The notes under the pieces were generated by a model, which did no database searches, was not told where the DNA came from, and was given only the letters and a program-made list of their open reading frames with translations. The translations under genes were made by a program, and so were the position numbers. Below are positions 27,274 to 37,167 of a DNA stretch of 64,000 nt, in pieces. How positions within the stretch are numbered: the first letter of the stretch is position 1; each line of letters opens with the position of its first letter. Origin of the DNA: Deltaproteobacteria bacterium (GTDB taxonomy: Bacteria; Desulfobacterota; Desulfobaccia; Desulfobaccales; 0-14-0-80-60-11); the NCBI GenBank assembly GCA_030018495.1, contig JASEFS010000012.1:1-64000 (forward strand). The letters run 5' to 3'.

Positions 27274-28685
27274 TGGCTTCTTTTGAAATAAAAAGAGAAA
27301 AATTCCCGGCCTTCCTTAAGAAGACGGCGGCGTTCCGCGGGGTCTCGCAGCATGACCTTGAGAACCCGGGCCATAAATTGGGGGCGAAGGTAAAAGCGGC
27401 GGTAAAACCGGGGCACGGCCTGGAAAATGTCGGCCGCGGCCAGGGCGGGGTAATCCACCACGCACTGCTGGTAGCCGGTCATGCCCTGCACCAGTTCGTG
27501 GTCCTGGAGATAGCCCCGTTCCCGGCAGTAATCGTAGAACTCGGTGCCGGGGTAGGGGGTGGCCAGGGAAACCTGGATGGTGTCCGGGTCCAGCTCGCAG
27601 GCGAAGCGCATGGAGGCCTTGATGCTCTCTTGGGTTTCTCCGGGCAGACCCACCATGAAGGTGCCGTGCACCTGGATGCCCAATTCCCGGCACCATTTCA
27701 TAAAGCGGCGGCCAAGCTCCAGGGTGGCGCCCTTTTTGATATTCTTCAGCACCTGGTCATCGCCCGTTTCAAAGCCCACCACCACCAGGCGCAGGCCTCC
27801 GTCCTTCATGGCCTTCAAGGTTTCATAACTGGTGTTGACCCTGGCGGTGGCGGACCAGGTGCAATTCAACGGGGCCAGGGCCCGGCTGAGCTCCTGGGCC
27901 CGCTGGGCATTGGCCGTGAACGTGTCGTCGTCAAAAAAGATTTCCTCGGTCTGGGGAAAAAGCTGGAGGGCGCGGCGGACTTCCGCGGCTACATTGGCGA
28001 CGCTGCGCACGCGGTAACGGCGGCCGGTGAAGGTTTGGGGCCAGAGGCAATAGACGCAATGATGCGGGCAGCCCCGGCCGGTGTAAATGGAGACATAGGG
28101 ATAACGGAGATAGGGAATATTATAATGCTCCACCTTGAGATCGCGATGGTAGATGTCCACCACAAAGGGCAGGGCGTCCAGGTCCTCAATATAGGGGCGG
28201 TCCTCATTATGCCGGATGCGGCCGTTGCGGCGATAGCTCAAGCCCAGGATGTCCGGCAAAGCGCGGTCCTGGGCCAGTTCCAGGATGGTATAATCAAACT
28301 CCCGGCGGGCCACGAAATCCACCTGGGGGGCCGCGGCCAGTGATTCCTCGGGCAGAATGCTGACCTGGGGGCCGACAAGGCCGGCCATAAGATGGGGGTT
28401 TTCCTCTTTCAGGCGCTGAATGGTGGCCACGTCCAGGGGAAAGGAGGGATTAGTGGTAAAGAGCACGGCCAGGTCGAAGTTTTTGGCCATCGCGGCCACC
28501 TGGTCAATGGTCAGGTTTTGCGGCGGCGCGTCCACCACCTTGCTTTCGGAGATGAGTCCGGCAGGATAGCAGAGCCAAGTGGGATACCAAAAGGAGATCA
28601 CTTCCCTGGTTGCCTGATAGCGGGAACCGGCGCCGCCGTCGAAATCTTGAAAAGATGGGGGATTCAGCAAGAGAGTTCGTTTCAT
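27225..28685 (-). CDS. hpnJ: Hopanoid biosynthesis-associated B12-binding-like/radical SAM protein HpnJ
   Basis: MKRTLLLNPPSFQDFDGGAGSRYQATREVISFWYPTWLCYPAG; YTGRGCPHHCVYCLWPQTFTGRRYRVRS. Confidence 0.9.
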   Translation of the reverse strand: MKRTLLLNPPSFQDFDGGAGSRYQATREVISFWYPTWLCYPAGLISESKVVDAPPQNLTIDQVAAMAKNFDLAVLFTTNPSFPLDVATIQRLKEENPHLMAGLVGPQVSILPEESLAAAPQVDFVARREFDYTILELAQDRALPDILGLSYRRNGRIRHNEDRPYIEDLDALPFVVDIYHRDLKVEHYNIPYLRYPYVSIYTGRGCPHHCVYCLWPQTFTGRRYRVRSVANVAAEVRRALQLFPQTEEIFFDDDTFTANAQRAQELSRALAPLNCTWSATARVNTSYETLKAMKDGGLRLVVVGFETGDDQVLKNIKKGATLELGRRFMKWCRELGIQVHGTFMVGLPGETQESIKASMRFACELDPDTIQVSLATPYPGTEFYDYCRERGYLQDHELVQGMTGYQQCVVDYPALAAADIFQAVPRFYRRFYLRPQFMARVLKVMLRDPAERRRLLKEGREFFSFYFKRSQCTQEGAQTAASPSRG

Positions 28686-28980
28686 CGGATAGGTCACCAT
28701 GAAGTTTTGGAAGTATAGCATGAAGTTTATCCAAGCGCGGCAGGTTTGTCCAGGAATTGCCTCTTGGTCGGCGCCGGCGATGGGAAGGGAAATTTGCCGG
28801 TAAATAGTTCAAGAAATAGGGTAGGATTTCACGTTTTTGGTGAATTCTTTCCTTTTCCCCTTTTCCCAATTGGGAGAGAGCAGGGGGAAGGGGAGCCGAA
28901 GGTGAACGGGAAAATGTCGGATGGAATAACCTGAGCGATTTCAATTTAATAATGCATTTTAAGATGATACGCTAAGTTTT

Positions 28981-29928
28981 ATGGCTGCCGAAGGGGACGC
29001 GGACATTCAGGCCGAGGGGCTGACCAAGCGCTTCGGGGAACGGGTGGCGGTGGACAACTTCAGCCTCACGGTGGCGCGGGGGGAGGCCTTCGCCCTGGTG
29101 GGACCGGACGGGGCCGGCAAGACCACGGTCATGCGCCTGCTGGTGGGAATCATGGACCCGGATGAGGGCCGGGCCGCGGTGCTGGGGTTTGACACCGCAA
29201 CGGAGAGTGAACAGCTCAAGGAGCACATCGGCTATATGCCTCAGCGCTTCGGGCTTTATGACGATCTGACCGTGGCCGAGAATATCTCCTTTTATGCGGA
29301 CCTGTACCGCGTGCCCAAGGCCGAGCGGCAGGAGCGAATGCCGGAGTTGCTGGAGTTTTCAAATCTGGCGCCTTTCCAGGACCGGCTGGCCGCCAATCTT
29401 TCCGGAGGGATGCGCCAAAAGCTGGGACTGGTGTGCGCCCTGGTGCACCGGCCCCGGCTTCTGTTTCTGGATGAGCCCACCTTCGGAGTGGACCCGGTGT
29501 CCCGGCGCGAGTTTTGGCAGATTCTTTATGAACTCCTCAAAGGCGGGATGACCATTTTTCTGTCCACGGCTTATATGGATGAGGCCGAGCGGGCCCACCG
29601 GGTGGGCTTGATGCATCAGGGGCGGCTGCTGGTGGCGGATTCGCCGCAAGCCTTGAAAGCAGGCTTTGAAGGCGAACTTCTGGAGGTGCGGGCGGGGGAC
29701 CTCCGGGCGGCCAGGGACGCTCTCAAAGGCTTGCCTTTGGCAAAGCAGGTGCTCGCCATGGGAGACCGGCTCATGGTGTCCGTGGACAAAGCCCAGGAAG
29801 CCGGCGGCCCCATCCGGGAAGCTTTGCAAAAGTCGGGTATAAAAGGGGTGCGGCTCAGCGCCGCGGAGCCCGGCCTGGAGGACCTGTTCGTGCAAATTAT
29901 CCGGAGCCAGGAAGAACAATCCGCCTAA
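28981..29928 (+). CDS. ABC transporter ATP-binding protein without an adjacent permease
   Basis: VGPDGAGKTTVMRLL, LSGGMRQKLGLVCALVHRPRLLFLDEPTFGVDPVSRREFW. Confidence 0.93.
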   Translation: MAAEGDADIQAEGLTKRFGERVAVDNFSLTVARGEAFALVGPDGAGKTTVMRLLVGIMDPDEGRAAVLGFDTATESEQLKEHIGYMPQRFGLYDDLTVAENISFYADLYRVPKAERQERMPELLEFSNLAPFQDRLAANLSGGMRQKLGLVCALVHRPRLLFLDEPTFGVDPVSRREFWQILYELLKGGMTIFLSTAYMDEAERAHRVGLMHQGRLLVADSPQALKAGFEGELLEVRAGDLRAARDALKGLPLAKQVLAMGDRLMVSVDKAQEAGGPIREALQKSGIKGVRLSAAEPGLEDLFVQIIRSQEEQSA

Positions 29929-30415
29929 GTATAACGGTTCAGAAATGCGCCAACGTATTTCTCTCGTTAAGCGTTTTTGCGCCTTAGCGTGAAGTGATTT
30001 TTACTCTCGCATAGACGACCAGACGCAAAGGTGGTCGCAAGCTATGTTACCGAATTTATAAAAGCTGTACCCAGTTCTCCCAACCTTGCTTCTCAGGGAA
30101 GAAAAAAAATTGTGACATTTTTAAAGAAAAAAACTGGATGCTTTCTTGAAAGCATTTCATAATAGGGCCGGACCTTCTGAAAACCCGGTTGATGAAAGAT
30201 GCAAAAGCTAAAGGAGAAGAGAGAATTATTGAAATCCTTTGGAATAGCCGCGCGGAGGCAGTTGAGCGGGCGAGGGCTCGGTTCTAAACCATTTTGAATG
30301 GGAAAGACGAATACCTGGTTCGGGAGGATTTTCGCAGCTTATCGATAGATTAAAAGATGCAGGAAAAAATTAAAGTTCCTTATCCGTATGCCGAATATGC
30401 AGATAAGGAGAAGGT

Positions 30416-30535
30416 ATGAGTTGGGTTATATTTTTGCTCGGCGTGGCGGTGGGGAGCATGATCGGCATTACTGCCATGTGTATCGTGTTTTCCGGCCGGG
30501 AACATGAGGTGTCGGACCGCGTCACCAAAGGTTGA
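30416..30535 (+). CDS. Small single-TM protein, 39 aa
   Basis: MSWVIFLLGVAVGSMIGITAMCIVFSGREHEVSDRVTKG; RBS aaggagaagg. Confidence 0.5.
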   Translation: MSWVIFLLGVAVGSMIGITAMCIVFSGREHEVSDRVTKG

Positions 30536-30985
30536 AAGCAGCCTGCCACTAAAGCCAGGACGCCCCAGAAACGAAGGAGGGAGACTTTTGGCGCTCAGAC
30601 TGGGAGCACCTCTTCCGGTCCCAGGTAAATATCCCAAAGGAATGCCACCCCTCATACTTTAGAGCCCGCCTTTTTATTTTTCTGCTTTTCCTCTGTTAAT
30701 CTGCCAAATAGCCATCTAATTTGGCCTTAAAACCGGAGCATCCGGCCAGGTCGTAAGCCTGCCTCTCCCTCCAAGTCCAGTCCACCAGACGTCGGCATTT
30801 GAAGAAGACGAAGGCCGTGGTCACGAGTCAAGCTGCCTGATCCTCCGGCAACAACTCAATAATGATTATTTGGCTTTTAATACTTAAATAAAAAAGGTAT
30901 TTTCCTCCATTTACAATGGCAGCAGGTCACTTTACTATCCAATCAAAATCAAAAAGTATAGCCGCTGTATTATGCCGAGGACAAC

Positions 30986-31060
30986 GGCGGCATAGCCAAG
31001 TGGCAAGGCAGCGGTCTGCAAAGCCGCTAATATCCGGTTCGACTCCGGATGCCGCCTCCA
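30986..31060 (+). tRNA. tRNA-Cys (anticodon GCA), CCA encoded
   Basis: GGCGGCA/TGCCGCC acceptor, CTGCAAA anticodon loop, TCCGG-TTCGACT-CCGGA T arm. Confidence 0.95.
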
Positions 31061-31111
31061 CAATATTTTAAAAGCTTTAGGCTTCATGAAGGTATGCAGT
31101 CAGTGAAGAAG

Positions 31112-31137
31112 GGCAGAGCTAGAAGTCTGCCTTTTTT
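31112..31137 (+). terminator. Rho-independent terminator after tRNA-Cys
   Basis: GGCAGAgCT-AGA-AGTCTGCC followed by TTTTTT. Confidence 0.8.
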
Positions 31138-31217
31138 ATTTAGCGGCATGGCTTTGCTCTGGAGGCCGCGACAAGCTGAAGGATAGAAGCAACCGTGTCA
31201 ATCAATGGGGTGAGATC

Positions 31218-32270
31218 ATGGGAGATCGGAAAAGAGCTTTGATCACCGGCATCACCGGGCAAGACGGCAGTTATTTAACGGAATTCCTGCTGGCCAAGGG
31301 CTATGAAATCCACGGGCTCATTCGCCGGGCCAGCACGTTCAACACCAGCCGCATCGAACACCTGTACGTTGATCCTCACGAACCCGAGGTGCGGTTATAT
31401 CTGCATTATGGTGATTTGAACGACTCCGGCCAGCTCACCAATCTCATATATAACCTCAAACCTCAGGAAATTTATCATTTGGGGGCCCAGAGCCACGTGC
31501 GGGTAAGCTTCGATATGCCCGAATATACCGGGGATATCACCGGCTTGGCGACAACCCGTTTGCTTGAAGCTATCCGGCTGAGCGGCATCGACACAAGATT
31601 TTATCAGGCGTCCTCCAGCGAACTTTTTGGCTCCGCACCGCCGCCCCAGAACGAGGACACCCCCATGTGGCCGCGCAGCCCTTACGCGGCAGCCAAACTC
31701 TATGCTTACTGGATGATCCGCAATTACCGGGAAGCCTATGGCTTGTTTGCGGTCAACGGGATTTTATTCAACCATGAGTCGCCCCGCCGGGGAGAAACCT
31801 TCGTGACCCGGAAAATAACCAGGGCCGTGGCCCGCATCAAACTGGGGTTGCAGGACAAACTTTACCTGGGCAACCTGGAGGCCCGCCGGGACTGGGGCTA
31901 TGCCCCGGATTTTGTGGAAGCCATGTGGCTCATGCTGCAGCAGGACAGCCCCGAGGACTATGTCATCGCTACGGGTGAGTCGCATTCGGTGAAAGAATTT
32001 GTAGAGGCCGCGTTCTCATATGTGGATTTGGATTGGCGTCAATATGTGGAGATTGATCCGCGCTATTTCCGGCCTACGGAGGTAGAGGCCCTTCTGGGCG
32101 ACGCCGCCAAGGCCCGGCAAAAGTTGGGCTGGGAGCCGCGGGTAAGCTTTGCCGAGTTGGTGCGTCTTATGGTGGACGCCGACCTTCAAGCCCTGGTGGA
32201 GATGCGGCAGTGCCAGGATGTCATCCGCCGGGTGGCGCAAAAGAACGGCCTGCGCCTGGCTTTGTCCTAA
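31218..32270 (+). CDS. gmd: GDP-mannose 4,6-dehydratase
   Basis: [87 protein letters not shown]. Confidence 0.97.
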   Translation: MGDRKRALITGITGQDGSYLTEFLLAKGYEIHGLIRRASTFNTSRIEHLYVDPHEPEVRLYLHYGDLNDSGQLTNLIYNLKPQEIYHLGAQSHVRVSFDMPEYTGDITGLATTRLLEAIRLSGIDTRFYQASSSELFGSAPPPQNEDTPMWPRSPYAAAKLYAYWMIRNYREAYGLFAVNGILFNHESPRRGETFVTRKITRAVARIKLGLQDKLYLGNLEARRDWGYAPDFVEAMWLMLQQDSPEDYVIATGESHSVKEFVEAAFSYVDLDWRQYVEIDPRYFRPTEVEALLGDAAKARQKLGWEPRVSFAELVRLMVDADLQALVEMRQCQDVIRRVAQKNGLRLALS

Positions 32271-32348
32271 CGGCAGGCAAAACATTCCGGAACCTGGAAA
32301 GATTGAAGGCAGCGCATCCGGGTCCGGGGCGATGATTTGGGTGGGAAT

Positions 32349-33002
32349 TCAGGAACTTATGTAGCCTTTACGGAGGGCGTAACGCACCAGGTCGGTGCTT
32401 TTGGTGAGATTTAGTTTCCGCAAAATATTGGTGCGATGATTCTGAATGGTTCTATAGCTCAGGCAAAGGATTTCGGCGATCTCTTTGCTTGATTTGCCTT
32501 CGGCGATGAGTTTGATGATTTCAATCTCCCGTCCGGAAAGCGAATTATTATCCGAAAAAGGGTGGCTGCCTCTGTGGCTTTGGATAAAAAATTCCTCCAA
32601 ATATGGAAACAAACTGGGAGAAATGTAGGTCCCCCCTTCCTGCAAGGTCCTGATGGCGCGGATGAGGTCTTGCGAGGCATTCTCTTTCAAGATGTAGCCG
32701 TCTGCCCCTGACGCCATGGCATTGCTCAGGGATTCGCTGCCTTTGTGCATGGTCAGGATCAGGATTTTTATGTCGGGATAATTGGCTTTCAGCCTCTTGG
32801 TTGCCTCTATGCCCGATAAATTGGGCATGGTGATATCAAGGATGATCATATCGGCGTTCTTTTGCCTGACCACCTCCAAAAGCTCAAAACCATCTTCAGC
32901 CTCACCCACCACATTCAATTTGGGATCATCCTCCAGTATCCGCCTGATGCCCTGGCGAACGAGGGCATGGTCTTCAGCCAAGATTATATTGTAGAGAGAC
33001 AT
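32349..33002 (-). CDS. NarL/LuxR-family response regulator
   Basis: IILAEDHALVRQGIRRILEDDPKLNVVGEAEDG; LSGREIEIIKLIAEGKSSKEIAEILCLSYRTIQNHRTNILRKLNL. Confidence 0.95.
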   Translation of the reverse strand: MSLYNIILAEDHALVRQGIRRILEDDPKLNVVGEAEDGFELLEVVRQKNADMIILDITMPNLSGIEATKRLKANYPDIKILILTMHKGSESLSNAMASGADGYILKENASQDLIRAIRTLQEGGTYISPSLFPYLEEFFIQSHRGSHPFSDNNSLSGREIEIIKLIAEGKSSKEIAEILCLSYRTIQNHRTNILRKLNLTKSTDLVRYALRKGYISS

Positions 33003-34141
33003 AGTTGCCGTCCTTTATCCGTTAGGGGGATGGTGACGCTGACCTTTGTGCCTTTGCCTTCCCTGCTCCAGATTCTCAGGGCCCCGCCGCACATGCGGGC
33101 TCTCTCTTTCATGGAAATCAAGCCCATGCAGCCGGAGGGAGCGGCCTTCTGAGCAGCGACCTCCTTGAGATTAAAACCTATGCCGTTGTCCTCAATTTTG
33201 ACCTGCAGCCAGGGGGGCTTTATTTTCACCTTCAAAAAAACCTTGGTTGCCCGGGCATACTTGCCGATATTGGTTAAGGCCTCCTGGATGATGCGGTAGA
33301 TGTTGATTTGGATTTCGGAATCACATAAAGAATCGATGTCGTCGATTTCTGCGGTGCCTGCAAAATGAAACATTTCGGAGGATTCTTTCAATAGATGGCT
33401 CAAGGATTCGGAAAGCCCCATAATTTCCAGGAGGGTGGGGCGCAAATCCCGGCAAAGGCGCCGGACGTTTTTAATAAATTCATCTAAGAAGTCCAGCATG
33501 GTTTGGCAATTTTGCTGGAGGTCAGAGGATAATTCTCTATTGATAGAGGTAAGAAACAATTTGAGGGCAGTCAACCCCTGCCCCACTTCATCATGCAATT
33601 CTCTTGAAATCCGGCGCCGCTCCTCTTCCTGAGCGGTCATGATCTGATAATTCAGATATCGCAGTTTTTTTTGGGAGTCGCGCAGAATCTTTTCCGTCTG
33701 TCTGTCTTCCCTGACTTCCCGCACCCATACGGCCCAAAAATTCTCCTGGTCGATTTTTACCCACTGTCGGCAAAATTCTATCCTTTTTTGGGCGCCGTTT
33801 TTTTTGGTGAGGCGGCCTTCTCTGAATACCGGTCTTTTTACCGGGGACTGGTGCTGAAGTCTGGCGATCGGTGGAGGCTTCCAGGGGGTGAGAAGCTCCC
33901 TGAGGTCCATGCCTTTTAGAGCTTCCCGGGAATATCCGGTTAACTGGGCGGCCCGGTGGTTCGCGTCCGCGAGCCTCCCGTCGGCCAAGGCAATGAAGAG
34001 AGCTTCAGGGGCGCTGTTAAAGACGGCGTGAAACCGTTCCTGTGATTGGCGCAAGGCTTCCGCTAGCCACCCGCCTGAGGTGGCACCCTGGACAAGACAT
34101 AACAGCCTTCCAGTTTTCGGTTGCGGAAACTTTTTGGGCAT
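32984..34141 (-). CDS. PAS-domain sensor histidine kinase (NarX/HisKA_3 type)
   Basis: ERFHAVFNSAPEALFIALADGRLADANHRAAQLTGYS; EEERRRISRELHDEVGQGLTALKLFL; VKIEDNGIGFN. Confidence 0.93.
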   Translation of the reverse strand: MPKKFPQPKTGRLLCLVQGATSGGWLAEALRQSQERFHAVFNSAPEALFIALADGRLADANHRAAQLTGYSREALKGMDLRELLTPWKPPPIARLQHQSPVKRPVFREGRLTKKNGAQKRIEFCRQWVKIDQENFWAVWVREVREDRQTEKILRDSQKKLRYLNYQIMTAQEEERRRISRELHDEVGQGLTALKLFLTSINRELSSDLQQNCQTMLDFLDEFIKNVRRLCRDLRPTLLEIMGLSESLSHLLKESSEMFHFAGTAEIDDIDSLCDSEIQINIYRIIQEALTNIGKYARATKVFLKVKIKPPWLQVKIEDNGIGFNLKEVAAQKAAPSGCMGLISMKERARMCGGALRIWSREGKGTKVSVTIPLTDKGRQLCLSTI

Positions 34142-34865
34142 TGGCCAGGATCCTTCCGGCTAAGATCGCGAGCACGAACAAGACGGGCGTGAACAGACTC
34201 AACTGCTGAAAGAAGTGTCAATACTGCCTCTGATGAGGAAATTGTTTTACATCATTTGTGCCACTGACATATGTCATTGATGATATTGATAATTTGGCTA
34301 TTTTAATTCAGGCCAATGTTCAAAAAAATGGTTAGATCCGAAAAATCGGTTTCAATTAACGGAATAGTTCATAAAATGTTTAATTTTTATAATTAATTTA
34401 GTTAAGATATGAGGGATATTACAAAATTTTGCTAATCAGATGACTTAAATGTTAAAAAATCCGCAAATCTTCAGACTTCATTTTTTGTTGACCTTAAAAA
34501 AGAAGGTCAAAAATTGACTTAAAGCTGGTCTGACATGCGAGAAATGAATGGAAGTTATTGTCATAATTATAAAAATGTGCTCTTTTTCACAAAATTTTGT
34601 GAATAAGCAAACGTTTAATAAAAAGAACTGAAAGATGGTTCACTAGATAGTTTTAACTAATAAAAATCCTTAGATTGCCTCTGTATATCCCTGACAAAAG
34701 AGCAGTGTTCACTATTTTGAACATGCTATTTCATAATCTGAACATAGACAGGGGAAAATGACGCCGGTGGATAGGGTTTGATGGGGTAAATTCGTGTTTT
34801 AAGGGCTCCGAGCGGCGTTCGAAAGGAATCAGGGCAACTCCAAAAAGACAAGTAATTTGGCAGGC

Positions 34866-35240
34866 TTATAATACCAGTTTGATTGATTCGCAAAGCGTTT
34901 CGGCCGCTTTGTCCTTCAGGACGTAAGCGTCGGCCCCTGCGGCCATGACCTGGTCGATGAGCCGCGGGTTTTCGTAAAGTGACAAAATTAATATTTTCAG
35001 CCCCGGATAGTTCTCCTTAATCTTTTTGGCCGCCTCTATGCCGTTGGCATCAGGCAGCGTGAAGTCCAAAATGACCAAATCGGCCGAATGGCTGCGCATG
35101 GCTTGGAAGAGCTCCATACAGCTTTCCACTTCGGCCACTACCCGATAATCTTCATACTCTTCGATAAGGTGCCGGATACGCTCCCTGACCAGCGGGTGGT
35201 CGTCCGCAAGGATGATCTGGTACGGCAGTAGATTCTTCAT
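34866..35240 (-). CDS. Stand-alone receiver-domain protein (no HTH)
   Basis: IILADDHPLVRERIRHLIEEYEDYRVVAEVESC, DLVILDFTLPDANGIEAAKKI, GADAYVLKDKA, then stop. Confidence 0.88.
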   Translation of the reverse strand: MKNLLPYQIILADDHPLVRERIRHLIEEYEDYRVVAEVESCMELFQAMRSHSADLVILDFTLPDANGIEAAKKIKENYPGLKILILSLYENPRLIDQVMAAGADAYVLKDKAAETLCESIKLVL

Positions 35241-35535
35241 TGACCAGCCTTATAGAAACCAAGTTGCGACTAAAATCCCTTACCGGGCGGGAAAAGTGAA
35301 TTATATAATTCATTAGTATGGAAAAAATGAAAAAGCAATAATAGAAGTAATCATTTTACTATGGTCTATTTAATTATAAAGGAGAGGTTAAGCGTTCCTG
35401 CAGAGGGTTATTGGGAGTTCGCCAACTTCATCAAAAGGGACGCGGCCGGTTCACCTGCGGCAGCACCACGCCACCTGCCGCGGCAAAACAGACAAAATTT
35501 CAGCCACTTACTCCGGGGCTAATCAATGTGACGCC

Positions 35536-37167
35536 TTACTCCTGAGGCAACGCGGCTCTGAACCCCGAAAAATTCAAGTTGGTTGCGGTGGGCTCAAGCA
35601 AGGGCTGCGCCCATCCGGCTTTAATACCGCGGTTAAGATTCCGTGAGGGTTTAACTTTGGTTGTTTTCACTTTCAGCTTCGGCGAGGCCGCTTTCTTCCG
35701 GAAGATCGACCAAAAGACTGTCCAAGAGTTATCGGTGGAGCCGAGAGCGGAAGCGAGGGCGGGTTCACCAGCAGCAGGGGCGGCTTCCTCTGAGGCAGGC
35801 AAAGGTTCTTCAGTAACCGGATCGGGATCAGCCGGAGCAGGAGCGGGTTCTTGCACGGCAGGTGCAGGAGCAGGTGCAGGAACCGGCTCCTCTGCAGCAG
35901 GCGAGGGTGCAGGTTCTTCAGCAGCAGGCGCGGGAGCCGGCGCCGGCGCCGGCGCGGGAGCCGGGGAACTTGGGGAATCAGCCGAGAAGCGGTAAAGGTG
36001 AACCTCAAAGGGCTCGAAATCGTCAATGAACGTGCCGTTGTTCACGGAGATGGTGCGATTCTCATGCAGCACTTCGACGCTATCCACGCTCACGCCCGGC
36101 GGTAAGGTAAACTGGGCCGTGATGGGGCTGCCGCCGGCCTCGCGGTCCGCGATGTTCACCGCCAAAACCGCATGGCTGTCCCCGCTGGCGCCGTAGCGGT
36201 AGGCCAGCCTCTCAGCCGATTCGCTCACCTGGATCTCGGGACTGGCGGTCTCCCCCGCGTTCATTTCAGCCCCGACGCTCTGCATCTCGGTCACCATGCG
36301 CCGGACGTTGTCCACCGCTTTGGGGTCCTTCTCGCCCCAGCCGTTATACATCCAATAGAGCACCTTTTCCACGCCCAGGACCACCGCGGCGAAAGTGTGG
36401 TAGCGTATCTCCCGGTAAGTGGGGGTCTTATAAGGATAAACGGTGTTGTCCCCAAACCCCATGCAGGTAGCGATGGGTTTTTCCTTCCCATACGTCTCGC
36501 TGTCATCCACCATCTGCCGCCACATGTCGTAAATTGTCCGGTTTTCCCCGGTGGCAAACTCCCCTGGGATCGAGGAATAGACAGGATAGGCGTGGATGCC
36601 GATAAGGTCGGTGACGTCATACCACCGCCTGATGTCGTCAAAGCCGTTGTAAGGGTAATTGAAGCTGATGATGGCCGGATGGTCCGGGTCGTTCTGTTTG
36701 GCGAGATGATAATAGCCGGGGGACTTATCCAGATAGTCGTGGATGTACCAGCCGTACAACTCCGGCTCGTCACCGATGTACCAGCCGTACAGGGCGGGAT
36801 GGGATTTGTAGGTGTTGATGCAGTTGATAAAGTTCTCAATGGGCATCTGCCAGGCCGGGCTCAGGCCGAGAATCACCTTGATGCCGTGCCGGCGGGCTTC
36901 ATCCATAAACGTCTTGATGGTATTATCGCCGGGGTTGGTGAACCAGATGGCCGATGTTCCCATGACCAGGGTGTTGCCTTCGGCCGCGAATTGGGCCAGC
37001 ATTTGCGGGTGATGCACATCAATCCACCAGCCGGTTTTGAACTCGCCTGCGGCCTGTCCCGGAACCGGCGCCAAAGCCGGCACCGCGACGATAAACAGCA
37101 AGAATATGACAGTATGGCAATTTCGAAAAATTTTCATAGCTGAACCCTCCGGAAGATCTCCCTCCAC
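35536..37167 (-). CDS. Secreted TIM-barrel glycoside-hydrolase-like protein, paralog A
   Basis: Signal peptide; EFKTGWWIDVHHPQMLAQFAAEGNTLVMG, LYGWYIGDEPE; APAPAPAP linker; basic C-terminus. Confidence 0.75.
   Translation of the reverse strand: MEGDLPEGSAMKIFRNCHTVIFLLFIVAVPALAPVPGQAAGEFKTGWWIDVHHPQMLAQFAAEGNTLVMGTSAIWFTNPGDNTIKTFMDEARRHGIKVILGLSPAWQMPIENFINCINTYKSHPALYGWYIGDEPELYGWYIHDYLDKSPGYYHLAKQNDPDHPAIISFNYPYNGFDDIRRWYDVTDLIGIHAYPVYSSIPGEFATGENRTIYDMWRQMVDDSETYGKEKPIATCMGFGDNTVYPYKTPTYREIRYHTFAAVVLGVEKVLYWMYNGWGEKDPKAVDNVRRMVTEMQSVGAEMNAGETASPEIQVSESAERLAYRYGASGDSHAVLAVNIADREAGGSPITAQFTLPPGVSVDSVEVLHENRTISVNNGTFIDDFEPFEVHLYRFSADSPSSPAPAPAPAPAPAPAAEEPAPSPAAEEPVPAPAPAPAVQEPAPAPADPDPVTEEPLPASEEAAPAAGEPALASALGSTDNSWTVFWSIFRKKAASPKLKVKTTKVKPSRNLNRGIKAGWAQPLLEPTATNLNFSGFRAALPQE

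Noticed and set aside
30006-30050. GEMM-like (c-di-GMP riboswitch) string gacgcaaaggtggtcgcaag
   Set aside because: Lacks the GGCAAACC segment and paired stems of the c-di-GMP-I consensus.
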